In this document: one piece after another, positions 9,593-18,182 of the stretch
Layout: the number at the start of each line of letters is the position of its first letter
Position numbering within the stretch: the stretch's first letter is position 1
NCBI GenBank assembly: GCA_024919195.1
Contig: CP103436.1
Coordinates: forward strand, 744,001 to 808,000
Direction: 5' to 3'
From: Methylophilaceae bacterium LSUCC0717
Lineage (GTDB): Bacteria > Pseudomonadota > Gammaproteobacteria > Burkholderiales > Methylophilaceae
Length of the DNA: 64,000 bases
Position numbers and translations under genes: made by a program
Notes under the pieces: generated by a model
Told to the model about the DNA's origin: nothing
The model's input: the letters and a program-made list of their open reading frames with translations, nothing else
Databases searched by the model: none

Positions 9593-9621
9593 ATTATCTA
9601 AAAAAAAATTGAGTCGGTCAA
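9593..9621 (-). promoter_or_regulatory. sigma70-type promoter of metZ
   Basis: Minus strand TTGACC, exactly 17 nt, then GATAAT. The start point expected ~7 nt downstream falls at the first CGCG of the aptamer, so the transcript would begin with the riboswitch. The -35 begins right after the purF stop. The spacer's T9 run preceded by TTGA-CCGAC-TCAA could also act as a weak purF terminator. Confidence 0.75.
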
Positions 9622-11175
9622 CTAAAGCTCAAGAACCTCGTCAACGTCATCGCTATCTTGATTGGTGATTAAATTTAAATCAAGTTGGGTAATTGAGTTT
9701 TTTGGTTTAAAACTGGCTGATGAATCTGCTCTTACTGACTCAATCAAATTAAGATAATTTTCATCAATGTCATCCGTGACGTAACGACCATCAAAACAAG
9801 ATGCATCAAACTCAGTTAATTGTTTATTTTCTTTGGTTACGTTCTTTTTTAGAGCATCTAACTCTTGATATATCACACCATCAGCACCAATTTCCTCACA
9901 GATCTCAGCCTCTGATTTATCGAAAGCAATTAGTTCATTTCGAGATGGCATGTCAATCCCATACACATTTGGAAATTTTACAGGTGGTGCAGCCGAGGCC
10001 AGAAAAACTTTCTTTGCACCGGCATCGCGAGCCATTTCAACAATTTCTTTTGATGTGGTTCCTCTGACGATTGAATCATCGATCAGCAGCACACTTTTTC
10101 CTTTGAATTCGATTGCAATTGGATTCAATTTTTGTCTGACTGATTTTTTTCTTGTCGCCTGACCAGGCATGATAAATGTTCGACCTATGTATCTATTCTT
10201 AACAAACCCTTCTTTAAAATCTGTTTTTAACTTTTGCGCAACTTGCAAAGCTGTAGGTCTACTGGTGTCAGGAATTGGGATCACCACATCAATCTTTTCG
10301 TCTTTTAGTACAGATTTAATTTTTTCTGCTAATGTTTCCCCCATATTTAGACGAGTTTGGTAAACAGAAACCCCATCGATTACCGAATCAGGTCTTGCCA
10401 GGTATACATACTCAAATATGCAAGGGCTAACTTTATTATCACTCACACATTTTTTTGAATAAAAGTTTCCATTTAGATCAATAAATATTGCCTCTCCCGG
10501 TTCTACGTCTCTCAATAACTCAAAACCTAATACATCTAAAGCCACACTCTCTGAAGCAACAATGTATTCTGGACCATCGCCCATTTCTCTTTTACCGATA
10601 ACCAAAGGTCTAATTCCATGGGGATCTCTAAAAGCAAGTAAGCCAAAATTAGCAATCATAGATACCACTGCAAAAGCGCCACTACATCTGCTATAAAGAG
10701 AGCTTACAGCATCAAATATCATATCCGTTGTTAGTACACTTTTTTTAGATGAATCAACAAGCTCATGAGCCAATACGTTTATGAGAACCTCAGAGTCAGA
10801 GTTGGTATTGATATGTCTTAAATCTTGTTTAAACATATCTTGTTTTAGCTTGCTAGAGTTAGTTAAATTACCATTATGACCAAGAACAATGCCATAGGGT
10901 GAGTTTACATAGAATGGTTGAGCTTCAGCTGCGGAAGAAGATCCAGCCGTCGGATACCTAACATGAGCTATTCCTGCATTTCCAATCAAATTTCTCATAT
11001 GTCGGGTTTGAAATACGTCTTTTACAAGACCATTATTTTTATGCATGTAAAATCTATTGCCGTCTGTGGTAACAATTCCAGCGGCATCTTGACCTCTATG
11101 CTGCAATACTAAAAGTCCATCATATAGCATCTGATTGACAGGGTTATTAGAAACAATTCCAATGACTCCACACAT
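9622..11175 (-). CDS. purF: amidophosphoribosyltransferase
   Basis: First committed step of purine synthesis: glutamine amide nitrogen is transferred to PRPP. The N-terminal nucleophile hydrolase domain begins MCGVIGIV, so Cys2 becomes the catalytic N-terminus without a propeptide. RGQDAAGI and the GNLTN glutamine-site motif follow; the C-terminal phosphoribosyltransferase domain has the PRPP loop VLLIDDSIVRGTTS near residue 365. 517 residues, normal length. It ends the 19-gene run; its ATG shares one base with the cvpA stop (TAATG), and cvpA-purF is a classical pair. Confidence 0.97.
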   Translation of the reverse strand: MCGVIGIVSNNPVNQMLYDGLLVLQHRGQDAAGIVTTDGNRFYMHKNNGLVKDVFQTRHMRNLIGNAGIAHVRYPTAGSSSAAEAQPFYVNSPYGIVLGHNGNLTNSSKLKQDMFKQDLRHINTNSDSEVLINVLAHELVDSSKKSVLTTDMIFDAVSSLYSRCSGAFAVVSMIANFGLLAFRDPHGIRPLVIGKREMGDGPEYIVASESVALDVLGFELLRDVEPGEAIFIDLNGNFYSKKCVSDNKVSPCIFEYVYLARPDSVIDGVSVYQTRLNMGETLAEKIKSVLKDEKIDVVIPIPDTSRPTALQVAQKLKTDFKEGFVKNRYIGRTFIMPGQATRKKSVRQKLNPIAIEFKGKSVLLIDDSIVRGTTSKEIVEMARDAGAKKVFLASAAPPVKFPNVYGIDMPSRNELIAFDKSEAEICEEIGADGVIYQELDALKKNVTKENKQLTEFDASCFDGRYVTDDIDENYLNLIESVRADSSASFKPKNSITQLDLNLITNQDSDDVDEVLEL

Positions 11176-11690
11176 TAGATGAGCTCCTCCGTTATGATTG
11201 CATAGTCATATTCTACATGGGTAGACTGATAATTTGGTAAATACTCCAAAACAATTGAAAAAATAGGATCTAAAAAAGGTATAAGCGTGGACTCTGTAGG
11301 GTCTATTAAATTTATAAAAGGAATAAGTTGATTTAAATAAAGGATTACCAAAACTACCACCAAACCTCTTGCCATACCAAAGATAAAACCAAAAAATCTA
11401 TTCAAAATGGAAAGACCGGCAAACTTTAGAACTTTACTAATTATTTTTATTAATAATGAGGTTAATATTAAAGTAGAAACAAATATCAAAATAAAAGCCG
11501 AGATAATTAAGAAATCAGACTTATTTTCTATTGGAATAAGGTTGGCGAGTGAGTTATCAAAATTGGATGCTAAGTAAAAAGATAACACTAAACCCGTAAG
11601 GGATAAGACCTCTTTAATTAATCCACGGTACACACCATAAATTGAGGATACGATTAAAACCGTTAAGATAAAATAATCAAATGGGCTCAT
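11175..11690 (-). CDS. cvpA: CvpA family membrane protein
   Basis: Small inner-membrane protein of the CvpA (colicin V production) family, 171 residues, with four predicted membrane segments around residues 4-24, 28-47, 62-86 and 101-123. The N-terminal FDYFILTVLIVSSIYGVYRGLIKEVLSL and the central GFIFGMARG motif are typical. The biochemical role is unsettled; in enterobacteria it affects colicin V export, envelope homeostasis and purF expression by cotranscription. It overlaps the SPOR gene by ATGA and purF by one base. Confidence 0.92.
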   Translation of the reverse strand: MSPFDYFILTVLIVSSIYGVYRGLIKEVLSLTGLVLSFYLASNFDNSLANLIPIENKSDFLIISAFILIFVSTLILTSLLIKIISKVLKFAGLSILNRFFGFIFGMARGLVVVLVILYLNQLIPFINLIDPTESTLIPFLDPIFSIVLEYLPNYQSTHVEYDYAIITEELI

Positions 11691-12145
11691 GAATTATATT
11701 TTTTTATAATCCCGCTAAATTTATTAGATTTTAAAATTTCTAGCGCAGTTTCTGCATCAGTGTAAGACTCGAAAATCCCTGTTTTAACCCGAAACATTTT
11801 TTTTCCATCTAATTCAACAGTCTCCAGGGTGCAATCGATGCCAAAAGATTGTATGGATGATAAAAGATTTAAAGTTTTTTCTTTATCTGAAAAGATACCA
11901 ACTTGGATAAAGAAATTATCTACTTCAAAATTTTCTGATGACTGATCAATACTGTTATTAATGGAACTATCACTTTCATCAATAAATGATATCTTGATGT
12001 TTTGGTTATGAGTTAATGAACGGTCTTCAAGAAAAAAATACGATAAGATAAGTAAACCAATCAGTATTATTAAGGCGCCTAACAATCTTTTTTTTGCTTT
12101 TTTAAGCTGAATCGCTTCTGAGAAAGGATCTTCATTACTCGGCAT
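11687..12145 (-). CDS. SPOR-domain (DedD-like) membrane protein
   Basis: Bitopic protein: short cytoplasmic N-terminus, one membrane helix (about residues 21-39, LLGALIILIGLLILSYFFL), a linker, and a C-terminal SPOR domain (FFIQVGIFSDKEKTLNLL ... YTDAETALEIL). SPOR domains bind denuded septal peptidoglycan, and the folC-dedD-cvpA-purF order matches E. coli dedD, a divisome-associated protein. I start it at the ATG giving MPSNEDPF (152 residues, 11-nt overlap with folC) rather than 7 codons upstream, which would overlap folC by 32 nt. Shorter linker than E. coli DedD. Confidence 0.85.
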   Translation of the reverse strand: MPSNEDPFSEAIQLKKAKKRLLGALIILIGLLILSYFFLEDRSLTHNQNIKISFIDESDSSINNSIDQSSENFEVDNFFIQVGIFSDKEKTLNLLSSIQSFGIDCTLETVELDGKKMFRVKTGIFESYTDAETALEILKSNKFSGIIKKYNS

Positions 12146-13343
12146 AATTACCCTCAAAAATCTCACTGATTACATAAAAACTTCCGAACACGACAATTCT
12201 ATCATTATTTGCAGCCTTATTTAATGCTAATTCATAAGCTTTTTTAATAGAATCTGAAGATTCAAAATTAAAATTATTTTTTTCAAGGTTTTGTTCAATT
12301 AAAGTCAATGTTTGTGCTCTTGGATTATTCAATTCTGAAACCAACCATTCGGACTGATAAGGAAATTTTTCAAATAATTGAATAATTGATGATAAATCTT
12401 TATCTTTTAGTATTGAAAATACAAAATAGGTTTTTTTATTACCTAGCTTTATAAGTGACTGAACTAAATTTTTAACACTATCAAGGTTATGCGCAACATC
12501 GATTATAACTTCAGGTGTTGTAGAAATTCTATTGAACCGTCCAAAAAAATTCTGCTGCAACAATTCCTCTTTTAAATTAGAAGTAAGCTCAGTTAATCCA
12601 AGCTGTTGGAGGGAAAAAATTGCACACGAAAGATTCTTTTGTTGGACATATGTTAAATTGCTTTTATCAAATGGAATAACGCTACTATCGAAGTCTTTAT
12701 TAAAAAAATAAGGGATTGAATTAATATCTGAAGCTTGTTTTTTTATAATATCAATGCAATCTTCTTCCCCTATGACACAAGGTTTAGTTGCTCTCATTAC
12801 ACCTGATTTTTCAACTGCTATTTTCTCTAATGTTTCACCTAAAAATTCAGTATGATCCAATCCAATTGAAGTGATCACAGAAATATCAGGTTCAAAAGCA
12901 TTCACAGCATCAAGTCTTCCACCTAAGCCCACTTCAAGAATAGCGACATCAATATTGTGATTATCAAATATTAATACTGCCGCTAATGTAGTGATCTCAA
13001 AAAAAGTAAGGGTGTCGCTATTTTCAAAACCTAAAATATATTCCAATGATTTTAGAATTTCAGTTTCGGAACACTTTTCATTATTAATTACAATTCTTTC
13101 ATTAAAATTAAAAAAATGAGGTGAGGTATATAGGCCAATTTTATTGTTAGTATGTTTTAAAATTTGGTTAATATAAAAACATACACTCCCTTTTCCATTT
13201 GTTCCAGCAACAGTGATAATTTTAAATTTAGGTTTTAGGCTGAGTTTTTGTTTAAATTCTTTTACTCTTTCTAATGACAAATCAATTGGATTACTATGAC
13301 GAGTCTCCAAACTTCTGAGAAGGAGATTTAATTTTTCTTTCAA
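12135..13343 (-). CDS. folC: bifunctional dihydrofolate synthase / folylpolyglutamate synthase
   Basis: Mur-ligase-family enzyme adding glutamate to dihydropteroate and then to folates. The ATP loop ITVAGTNGKGS is at about residues 43-53, followed by GLGGRLDAVN near 140, TSIGLDHTEFLG near 160 and the C-terminal FGRFNRI ... DVAHN motifs. Start: a stop codon lies in frame just two codons upstream and the conserved N-terminus begins at once, with no ATG before the ATP loop, so the TTG three bases after the accD stop is effectively forced. 402 residues, slightly short for the family. Confidence 0.93.
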   Translation of the reverse strand: MKEKLNLLLRSLETRHSNPIDLSLERVKEFKQKLSLKPKFKIITVAGTNGKGSVCFYINQILKHTNNKIGLYTSPHFFNFNERIVINNEKCSETEILKSLEYILGFENSDTLTFFEITTLAAVLIFDNHNIDVAILEVGLGGRLDAVNAFEPDISVITSIGLDHTEFLGETLEKIAVEKSGVMRATKPCVIGEEDCIDIIKKQASDINSIPYFFNKDFDSSVIPFDKSNLTYVQQKNLSCAIFSLQQLGLTELTSNLKEELLQQNFFGRFNRISTTPEVIIDVAHNLDSVKNLVQSLIKLGNKKTYFVFSILKDKDLSSIIQLFEKFPYQSEWLVSELNNPRAQTLTLIEQNLEKNNFNFESSDSIKKAYELALNKAANNDRIVVFGSFYVISEIFEGNYAE

Positions 13344-13346
13344 GAA

Positions 13347-14198
13347 TTATTTATGTAGTTTGGTGATTATGTTAACAAGTGATTTTCTCATCTCTCTTCG
13401 ATCAACAATAAAATCAATTGCGCCATGTTCTAACAAAAATTCCGCTCTCTGAAATCCAGTTGGTAATTTTTCTCTTACAGTCTGCTCAATAACTCGTGGG
13501 CCAGCGAAACCAATTAAGGCATTAGGTTCAGCAATAATAATGTCACCTAACATTGCAAAGCTTGCAGAAACCCCACCCATGGTTGGGTCAGTTAAAATTG
13601 AGATAAATGGAATTTTCTCTTTACTTAACTTAGTCAATGCAGCGCTAGTTTTGGCCATTTGCATTAAAGAAAAAAGACCCTCTTGCATCCTTGCCCCACC
13701 GCTGGCGGAAAAACATATAAATGGAGTCTTATTTTCAATAGCATAATCAATGGCTCGCACAAACTTCTCACCAACCACAGAACCCATTGAGCCTCCCATG
13801 AAAGAAAATTCAAATGCAGCTGCTGTTATGTTCAAAGACTCAATTTTTCCATTAATTACTATTAATGCATCTCCTGTTTTATGTTTTTCTTGAGCCTCTT
13901 TAAGTTTTTCGTCATAAGGTTTTGAATCGACAAACCGAAGTGGGTCTTTCGGTAAGATATCTGTAAAAATTTCACGCTGACCTATGGAATCAAATAGTAG
14001 CTTTAATCTCTCTCTAGCAGGTAGTCTATGATGGTGATCGCATTTTGGACACACATGAAGATTTTTTTCTAAGTCACTATTATAAAGTGTTGTTTGGCAT
14101 GAATTACACTTCTGCCACACTCCATCTGGTACTCTCTTTTTTTCTGCGCCAACAATTCTTTTAATTTTAGGAGGAATGACGTTTTTTAACCAACTCAT
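13347..14198 (-). CDS. accD: acetyl-CoA carboxylase carboxyltransferase subunit beta
   Basis: Beta subunit of the carboxyltransferase that forms malonyl-CoA. An N-terminal zinc ribbon uses C31, C34, C50 and C53 (CNSC ... CPKC); the crotonase-like domain follows with [12 protein letters not shown] near 163 and [12 protein letters not shown] near 205. 283 residues, usual size. The ATG directly abuts the trpA stop, zero gap. The trpFBA-accD-folC order is widely conserved in beta- and gammaproteobacteria. Confidence 0.98.
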   Translation of the reverse strand: MSWLKNVIPPKIKRIVGAEKKRVPDGVWQKCNSCQTTLYNSDLEKNLHVCPKCDHHHRLPARERLKLLFDSIGQREIFTDILPKDPLRFVDSKPYDEKLKEAQEKHKTGDALIVINGKIESLNITAAAFEFSFMGGSMGSVVGEKFVRAIDYAIENKTPFICFSASGGARMQEGLFSLMQMAKTSAALTKLSKEKIPFISILTDPTMGGVSASFAMLGDIIIAEPNALIGFAGPRVIEQTVREKLPTGFQRAEFLLEHGAIDFIVDRREMRKSLVNIITKLHK

Positions 14199-14990
14199 TT
14201 AAATGACCTCGCGAATAGATTTAATAATCTTTGAAATATTTTCCAACATATTATTTTCATTGGATTTTTCAATCTCTTGAATAATCCTACTGCCAATGAC
14301 AATAGCGTCAGAAAAGCTGGCAACAGCTTTTGCTGTTTCTGGATCCCTTACCCCGAAACCAACACCAACTGGTAAATCCGTTAATGACTTAATTTCAGCT
14401 ACACGATGTTTCACTTGATCGATATCGATATTTTGCGCCCCAGTTACCCCCTTTAAAGAAACATAATATAAAAAACCAGTAGCTTGTTTTATGATTTGTT
14501 GAATTCTTTCTTTCTCAGTCGTTGGTGCTAACAAAAATATGGCATCAATGTCATTTTCTTTAAGCTTGCCAACATACTCTTTTGACTCTTCCGGAGGATA
14601 ATCGACTGTAATAATTCCATCTACATCAGCCTCTTTACATAATCTTAAAAATTCATCGAACCCAATAGCCTCAATAGGATTGGCGTAACCCATTAAGATA
14701 AGAGGGGTGTCTTGATCAGTATTTCTAAATTCTTTAGCAATTTCAAATGTTTTTCTTATTCCAACATTGTTTGCGAGCGCCCTTTCGCTTGCTCTTTGAA
14801 TCACAGGTCCATCAGCCATTGGATCCGAAAATGGAATACCTAGCTCAATCATATCTGCACCTGACTCTACCAGTTGATGAAGAATTTTTTTTGTCATTTC
14901 GACAGATGGGTCACCAGCAGTGATAAAAGGAATTAGTGCTTTTTTATTATTTGACTTTAATGATGCAAATGTTTTTGAAATTCTACTCAT
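14199..14990 (-). CDS. trpA: tryptophan synthase alpha chain
   Basis: Cleaves indole-3-glycerol phosphate to indole, which is channelled to the beta subunit. TIM barrel of 263 residues. The catalytic acids E49 and D60 occur in MIELGIPFSDPMADGP, in the same positions as the Salmonella enzyme; phosphate binding is at VGVGFGV and IGSRI near the C-terminus. It lies 4 nt after trpB and abuts accD. Confidence 0.98.
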   Translation of the reverse strand: MSRISKTFASLKSNNKKALIPFITAGDPSVEMTKKILHQLVESGADMIELGIPFSDPMADGPVIQRASERALANNVGIRKTFEIAKEFRNTDQDTPLILMGYANPIEAIGFDEFLRLCKEADVDGIITVDYPPEESKEYVGKLKENDIDAIFLLAPTTEKERIQQIIKQATGFLYYVSLKGVTGAQNIDIDQVKHRVAEIKSLTDLPVGVGFGVRDPETAKAVASFSDAIVIGSRIIQEIEKSNENNMLENISKIIKSIREVI

Positions 14991-14994
14991 GATT

Positions 14995-16197
14995 CTAAAT
15001 TTTTATACCAGCAATGTTAGCAACTGTATTGATGTCTTTATCGCCTCTTCCAGAAAGGTTGACTAAAATAGTTTTGTCTTTAGGAAGCTCTTTGGCCAAT
15101 TTTTCTGCATAAGCAATAGCATGGCTTGTCTCAAGTGCAGGGATAATACCCTCTGTTTTACAAAGATTATGGAAGGCTGCCAGAGCTTCATCATCATTCA
15201 CGGCCACATACTCCGCTCTGCCAGTATCTTTTAGCCATGAATGCTCTGGACCAACACCCGGATAATCTAAACCTGCTGATACAGAATGTGTCTCTATAAT
15301 TTGTCCCTCTTCATTTTGCATCATATAAGTTCTGTTTCCATGAAGGATTCCTACTGGACTATTTGCAGTTAATGGAGCCGCATGTTTACCTGTCTCAATA
15401 CCATGTCCAGCTGCCTCAACACCAATCAATCTAGTTTCTTTATATGGAATATATGGATAAAAAATACCCATAGCATTTGAACCGCCACCAACGCATGCAA
15501 TAACTGCGTCTGGTTGTTTACCCTCTAATTCATCCATTTGTCCAATAGCCTCTTTTCCAACAACAGAATTGAAGTCTCTGACCATCATTGGATATGGATG
15601 AGGGCCAGCTACTGTACCTATGATATAAAAAGTATTGCTGACATTTGTTACCCAGTCTCTAAGTGCTTCATTAAGCGCATCTTTAAGAGTTTTCGATCCA
15701 CTCTCGACAGGAACTACTTTAGCTCCTAATAATTTCATTCTATATACATTCGGGCTTTGTCTTTTAACGTCTTCAGCACCCATATATACTACACACTCAA
15801 GACCAAGACGTGCTGCAATAGTAGCTGTAGCCACGCCATGTTGACCTGCTCCAGTTTCAGCAATCACCCTGGGTTTACCCATTTTTTTTGCTAACAAAGC
15901 CTGTCCAACAGTATTGTTCACTTTGTGAGCACCTGTATGGTTAAGGTCTTCTCTTTTGAAGTAAATTTTTGCACCGCCTATTTTTTGAGTTAATCTCTCA
16001 GCAAAGTAAATTGGGCTCGGTCTGCCAACAAAATGTTTTAAGTCGTGATGAAATTCATTTAAGAACTCTTTGTCATCCTTAAACTGGTTATACATTTCTT
16101 TGAGTTCATCAAGTGCCTCAATTAATGTCTCAGCAACAAACGTACCTCCATAGGGGCCGAAGTGTCCATTTTGATCAGGGAAATTATAATTATCCAT
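14995..16197 (-). CDS. trpB: tryptophan synthase beta chain
   Basis: PLP enzyme joining indole and serine. 400 residues, TrpB1 type. The PLP lysine is K92 in [15 protein letters not shown]; the phosphate-binding loop GGGSNAMG occurs near residue 235 and the substrate motif [11 protein letters not shown] near 113. The start overlaps the end of trpF by 8 nt. The catalytic partner trpA follows. Confidence 0.98.
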   Translation of the reverse strand: MDNYNFPDQNGHFGPYGGTFVAETLIEALDELKEMYNQFKDDKEFLNEFHHDLKHFVGRPSPIYFAERLTQKIGGAKIYFKREDLNHTGAHKVNNTVGQALLAKKMGKPRVIAETGAGQHGVATATIAARLGLECVVYMGAEDVKRQSPNVYRMKLLGAKVVPVESGSKTLKDALNEALRDWVTNVSNTFYIIGTVAGPHPYPMMVRDFNSVVGKEAIGQMDELEGKQPDAVIACVGGGSNAMGIFYPYIPYKETRLIGVEAAGHGIETGKHAAPLTANSPVGILHGNRTYMMQNEEGQIIETHSVSAGLDYPGVGPEHSWLKDTGRAEYVAVNDDEALAAFHNLCKTEGIIPALETSHAIAYAEKLAKELPKDKTILVNLSGRGDKDINTVANIAGIKI

Positions 16198-16813
16198 TTT
16201 TCACAGCCTTAATAAATTGTTTCATAAGCTCTTCGCTTTTTTTACCTTTCGTTTCACTTTCTACCCCGCCACTTACATCAACCGCGTAGGGTTGGTATTC
16301 TTTTATCAGAGTTGATACATTATCAGGCGTCAACCCCCCTGCAATTATAATTGGTTTTTTTAAATTTCTTGGAATTAGGGACCAATCAAAAGACTTACCT
16401 GTACCGCCAAAGTGATCTGTATCAAAAGTATCAAGCAGAATTGCTGATGCGTCAACAAAATCATCACATATTTTTTCAATATTTGTATCTTTTTTGACAG
16501 AAATAACTTTAATAAAAGGAAACTTAAATGAAGAACAAAACTCAGGGGTTTCAGATCCGTGAAATTGAATGATATCTATAACATTTTCAGAAATTACTGA
16601 ACGAACAAATTCGGCTTCAGGATTCACAAACAATCCAACTTTTGAAATGAAAGGGGGAAGTGTTCGATTAATTTGGATTGCCTGTTCAATCGAGCAAAAT
16701 CTTGGGCTGTCTTTATAAAAAACATAACCAATTGCATCTGCGCCTGCATTACTAGCATTTATTGCATCATCGCAATTGGTGATACCACATATTTTTACTT
16801 TTACGTTATTCAT
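16190..16813 (-). CDS. trpF: phosphoribosylanthranilate isomerase
   Basis: Amadori rearrangement step of tryptophan synthesis. TIM barrel of 207 residues with catalytic Cys9 in KICGIT, the general-acid Asp in LLDTFD near 128, and phosphate-binding [15 protein letters not shown] and VDVSGGVES. It overlaps truA at its start by 4 nt (ATGA) and trpB by 8 nt. The rest of the tryptophan pathway is not in this window. Confidence 0.97.
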   Translation of the reverse strand: MNNVKVKICGITNCDDAINASNAGADAIGYVFYKDSPRFCSIEQAIQINRTLPPFISKVGLFVNPEAEFVRSVISENVIDIIQFHGSETPEFCSSFKFPFIKVISVKKDTNIEKICDDFVDASAILLDTFDTDHFGGTGKSFDWSLIPRNLKKPIIIAGGLTPDNVSTLIKEYQPYAVDVSGGVESETKGKKSEELMKQFIKAVKNG

Positions 16814-17586
16814 ATAATGATTGTATTTTTTAAATCAACTATCTTGAATTTCTTTTCATACTTAATGTTGGTTAGGTAAAGACCATTTGGTGAAAATGTA
16901 TTCGATGCCTTCGTTCTATCCTTTACCTCAAATAGATATTGTACATAATCCAATGGCTTTTTTCCTGAAACGATATCTAGAATAACACTCATCATATTTC
17001 TAATTTGGTGATGAAGAAAACCATCGGCAGTAAATTTAAAAAGGATAAAATTTTCTTTTTTTTGATAGCTCGCACCATGCATAATTCTTTCTGGCTTTTT
17101 TGATTGACACTCACTGGATCGGAAACTACTAAAGTCATGTTTACCAATAAATTCTCTTAATACTTTATCAAGAAGTTTAAAGTTTATTTCATAGCCATAA
17201 TGACCCGCCTTTTGATACCAAATGGCTGAAGGTGTTTCATTATGGTGAAGCAGGTACTGATACTCTCTCTCTATGACGTTAAATCGTGCATGAAAATTCT
17301 CATCAACTTCTGAGACCCATTTGATAGAAATATCATGGGGCAAAAAAGAATTAGCTCCCTTTTTCCATGAGCTTAAAGGCCTTTGTGATTCTGTATCAAA
17401 ATGAAATACTTGACCAAGTGCATGAACACCAGCATCGGTTCTCCCTGATGCTTCAATCTTGACATCATGGTTAGCAATCTTTGATAAAGCATTTTGTATG
17501 CACAATTGTATGGTATTCTGATTGGGCTGAATTTGAAAACCAGCATAATTAGTTCCTAGGTATTCGACGATTGCGGCAATTCTCAT
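16810..17586 (-). CDS. truA: tRNA pseudouridine(38-40) synthase
   Basis: Isomerises uridines 38-40 in the anticodon arm of many tRNAs. 258 residues from the ATG giving MRIAAIVEYLGTNYAGFQ; that ATG overlaps the previous stop as ATGA. A 9-codon upstream extension would overlap the neighbouring gene by 31 nt and lacks homology, so I reject it. The catalytic aspartate is D51 in ASGRTDAGVHALGQ; the HHQIRNM motif marks the C-terminal lobe. The asd-fimV-truA-trpF order is a betaproteobacterial and pseudomonad signature. Confidence 0.96.
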   Translation of the reverse strand: MRIAAIVEYLGTNYAGFQIQPNQNTIQLCIQNALSKIANHDVKIEASGRTDAGVHALGQVFHFDTESQRPLSSWKKGANSFLPHDISIKWVSEVDENFHARFNVIEREYQYLLHHNETPSAIWYQKAGHYGYEINFKLLDKVLREFIGKHDFSSFRSSECQSKKPERIMHGASYQKKENFILFKFTADGFLHHQIRNMMSVILDIVSGKKPLDYVQYLFEVKDRTKASNTFSPNGLYLTNIKYEKKFKIVDLKNTIII

Positions 17587-18179
17587 ACGATAAATAAAAC
17601 TAATAAATAACAAAAAACAAAAAAATAGCCATAATGATTCAGTTCAAATGTATCTATCCTGACTTTCAAATTTTCTTGAGAAAATAAAAAATTTTTAAAA
17701 GAATTTACAGGGCTTTTATAATTAAATTTTTTCCTAGAAAACAGTCTGAAATAACTAAAAGTCAAAATTATAATCTTATACAATTTATTAACGTTCAAAC
17801 CCATATATTTAAATGGGTAGATAAAATACATGATTGAATTTACCACCGCTATTTCTTGAGTTTTTATTAAATAAATTTTTGCGACTAAAAAGATGTTCAT
17901 TAAGAGTAATGATTGTTTTAGTCCTGCATAAAATCCATCATAAGTGACCGAAAAATTATAAAACTGAGTCACTATTTCCCCCGGGACTGATAGTGGAAAG
18001 ATAATAAAGATACTCACGAGGAAATATTTTATTTTAAAGAAAAAAATAAATGGGTTGTACTTAATAATAAAACAAACCAATATTAAAAAAAGAAGGAGGT
18101 AAAAATTAAGGGTTATTGATAAGTAATATATGAACTTCAGTGATATAAGGGTAGCTAATAATTTGAGAAGCTCAGTCAC
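17583..18179 (-). CDS. putative ECF transporter T-component-like (CbiQ/EcfT-like) membrane protein
   Basis: 198 residues, strongly hydrophobic, with about five or six predicted membrane helices, at roughly 5-25, 26-45, 50-68, 87-104 and 178-198, plus a cytoplasmic part at 140-175. The middle resembles the EcfT/CbiQ pattern: helix, TQEIAVVNSIMYFIYPFKYMG, then a helix ending FSYFRLF, where T-components have 'elt.al..ll.Plk..g' and 'lRfip'. Such subunits couple ATPases to vitamin or metal S-components. No ATPase or S-component lies nearby, so the call rests on pattern only. Very AT-rich. It sits 3 nt after fimV and overlaps truA by ATGA. Confidence 0.4.
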   Translation of the reverse strand: MTELLKLLATLISLKFIYYLSITLNFYLLLFLILVCFIIKYNPFIFFFKIKYFLVSIFIIFPLSVPGEIVTQFYNFSVTYDGFYAGLKQSLLLMNIFLVAKIYLIKTQEIAVVNSIMYFIYPFKYMGLNVNKLYKIIILTFSYFRLFSRKKFNYKSPVNSFKNFLFSQENLKVRIDTFELNHYGYFFVFCYLLVLFIV

Positions 18180-18182
18180 TTA

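Noticed and set aside
9801-10363. Several plus-strand ORFs of 64-88 codons over purF
   Set aside because: All are shadows of purF; no domain signal or start context.
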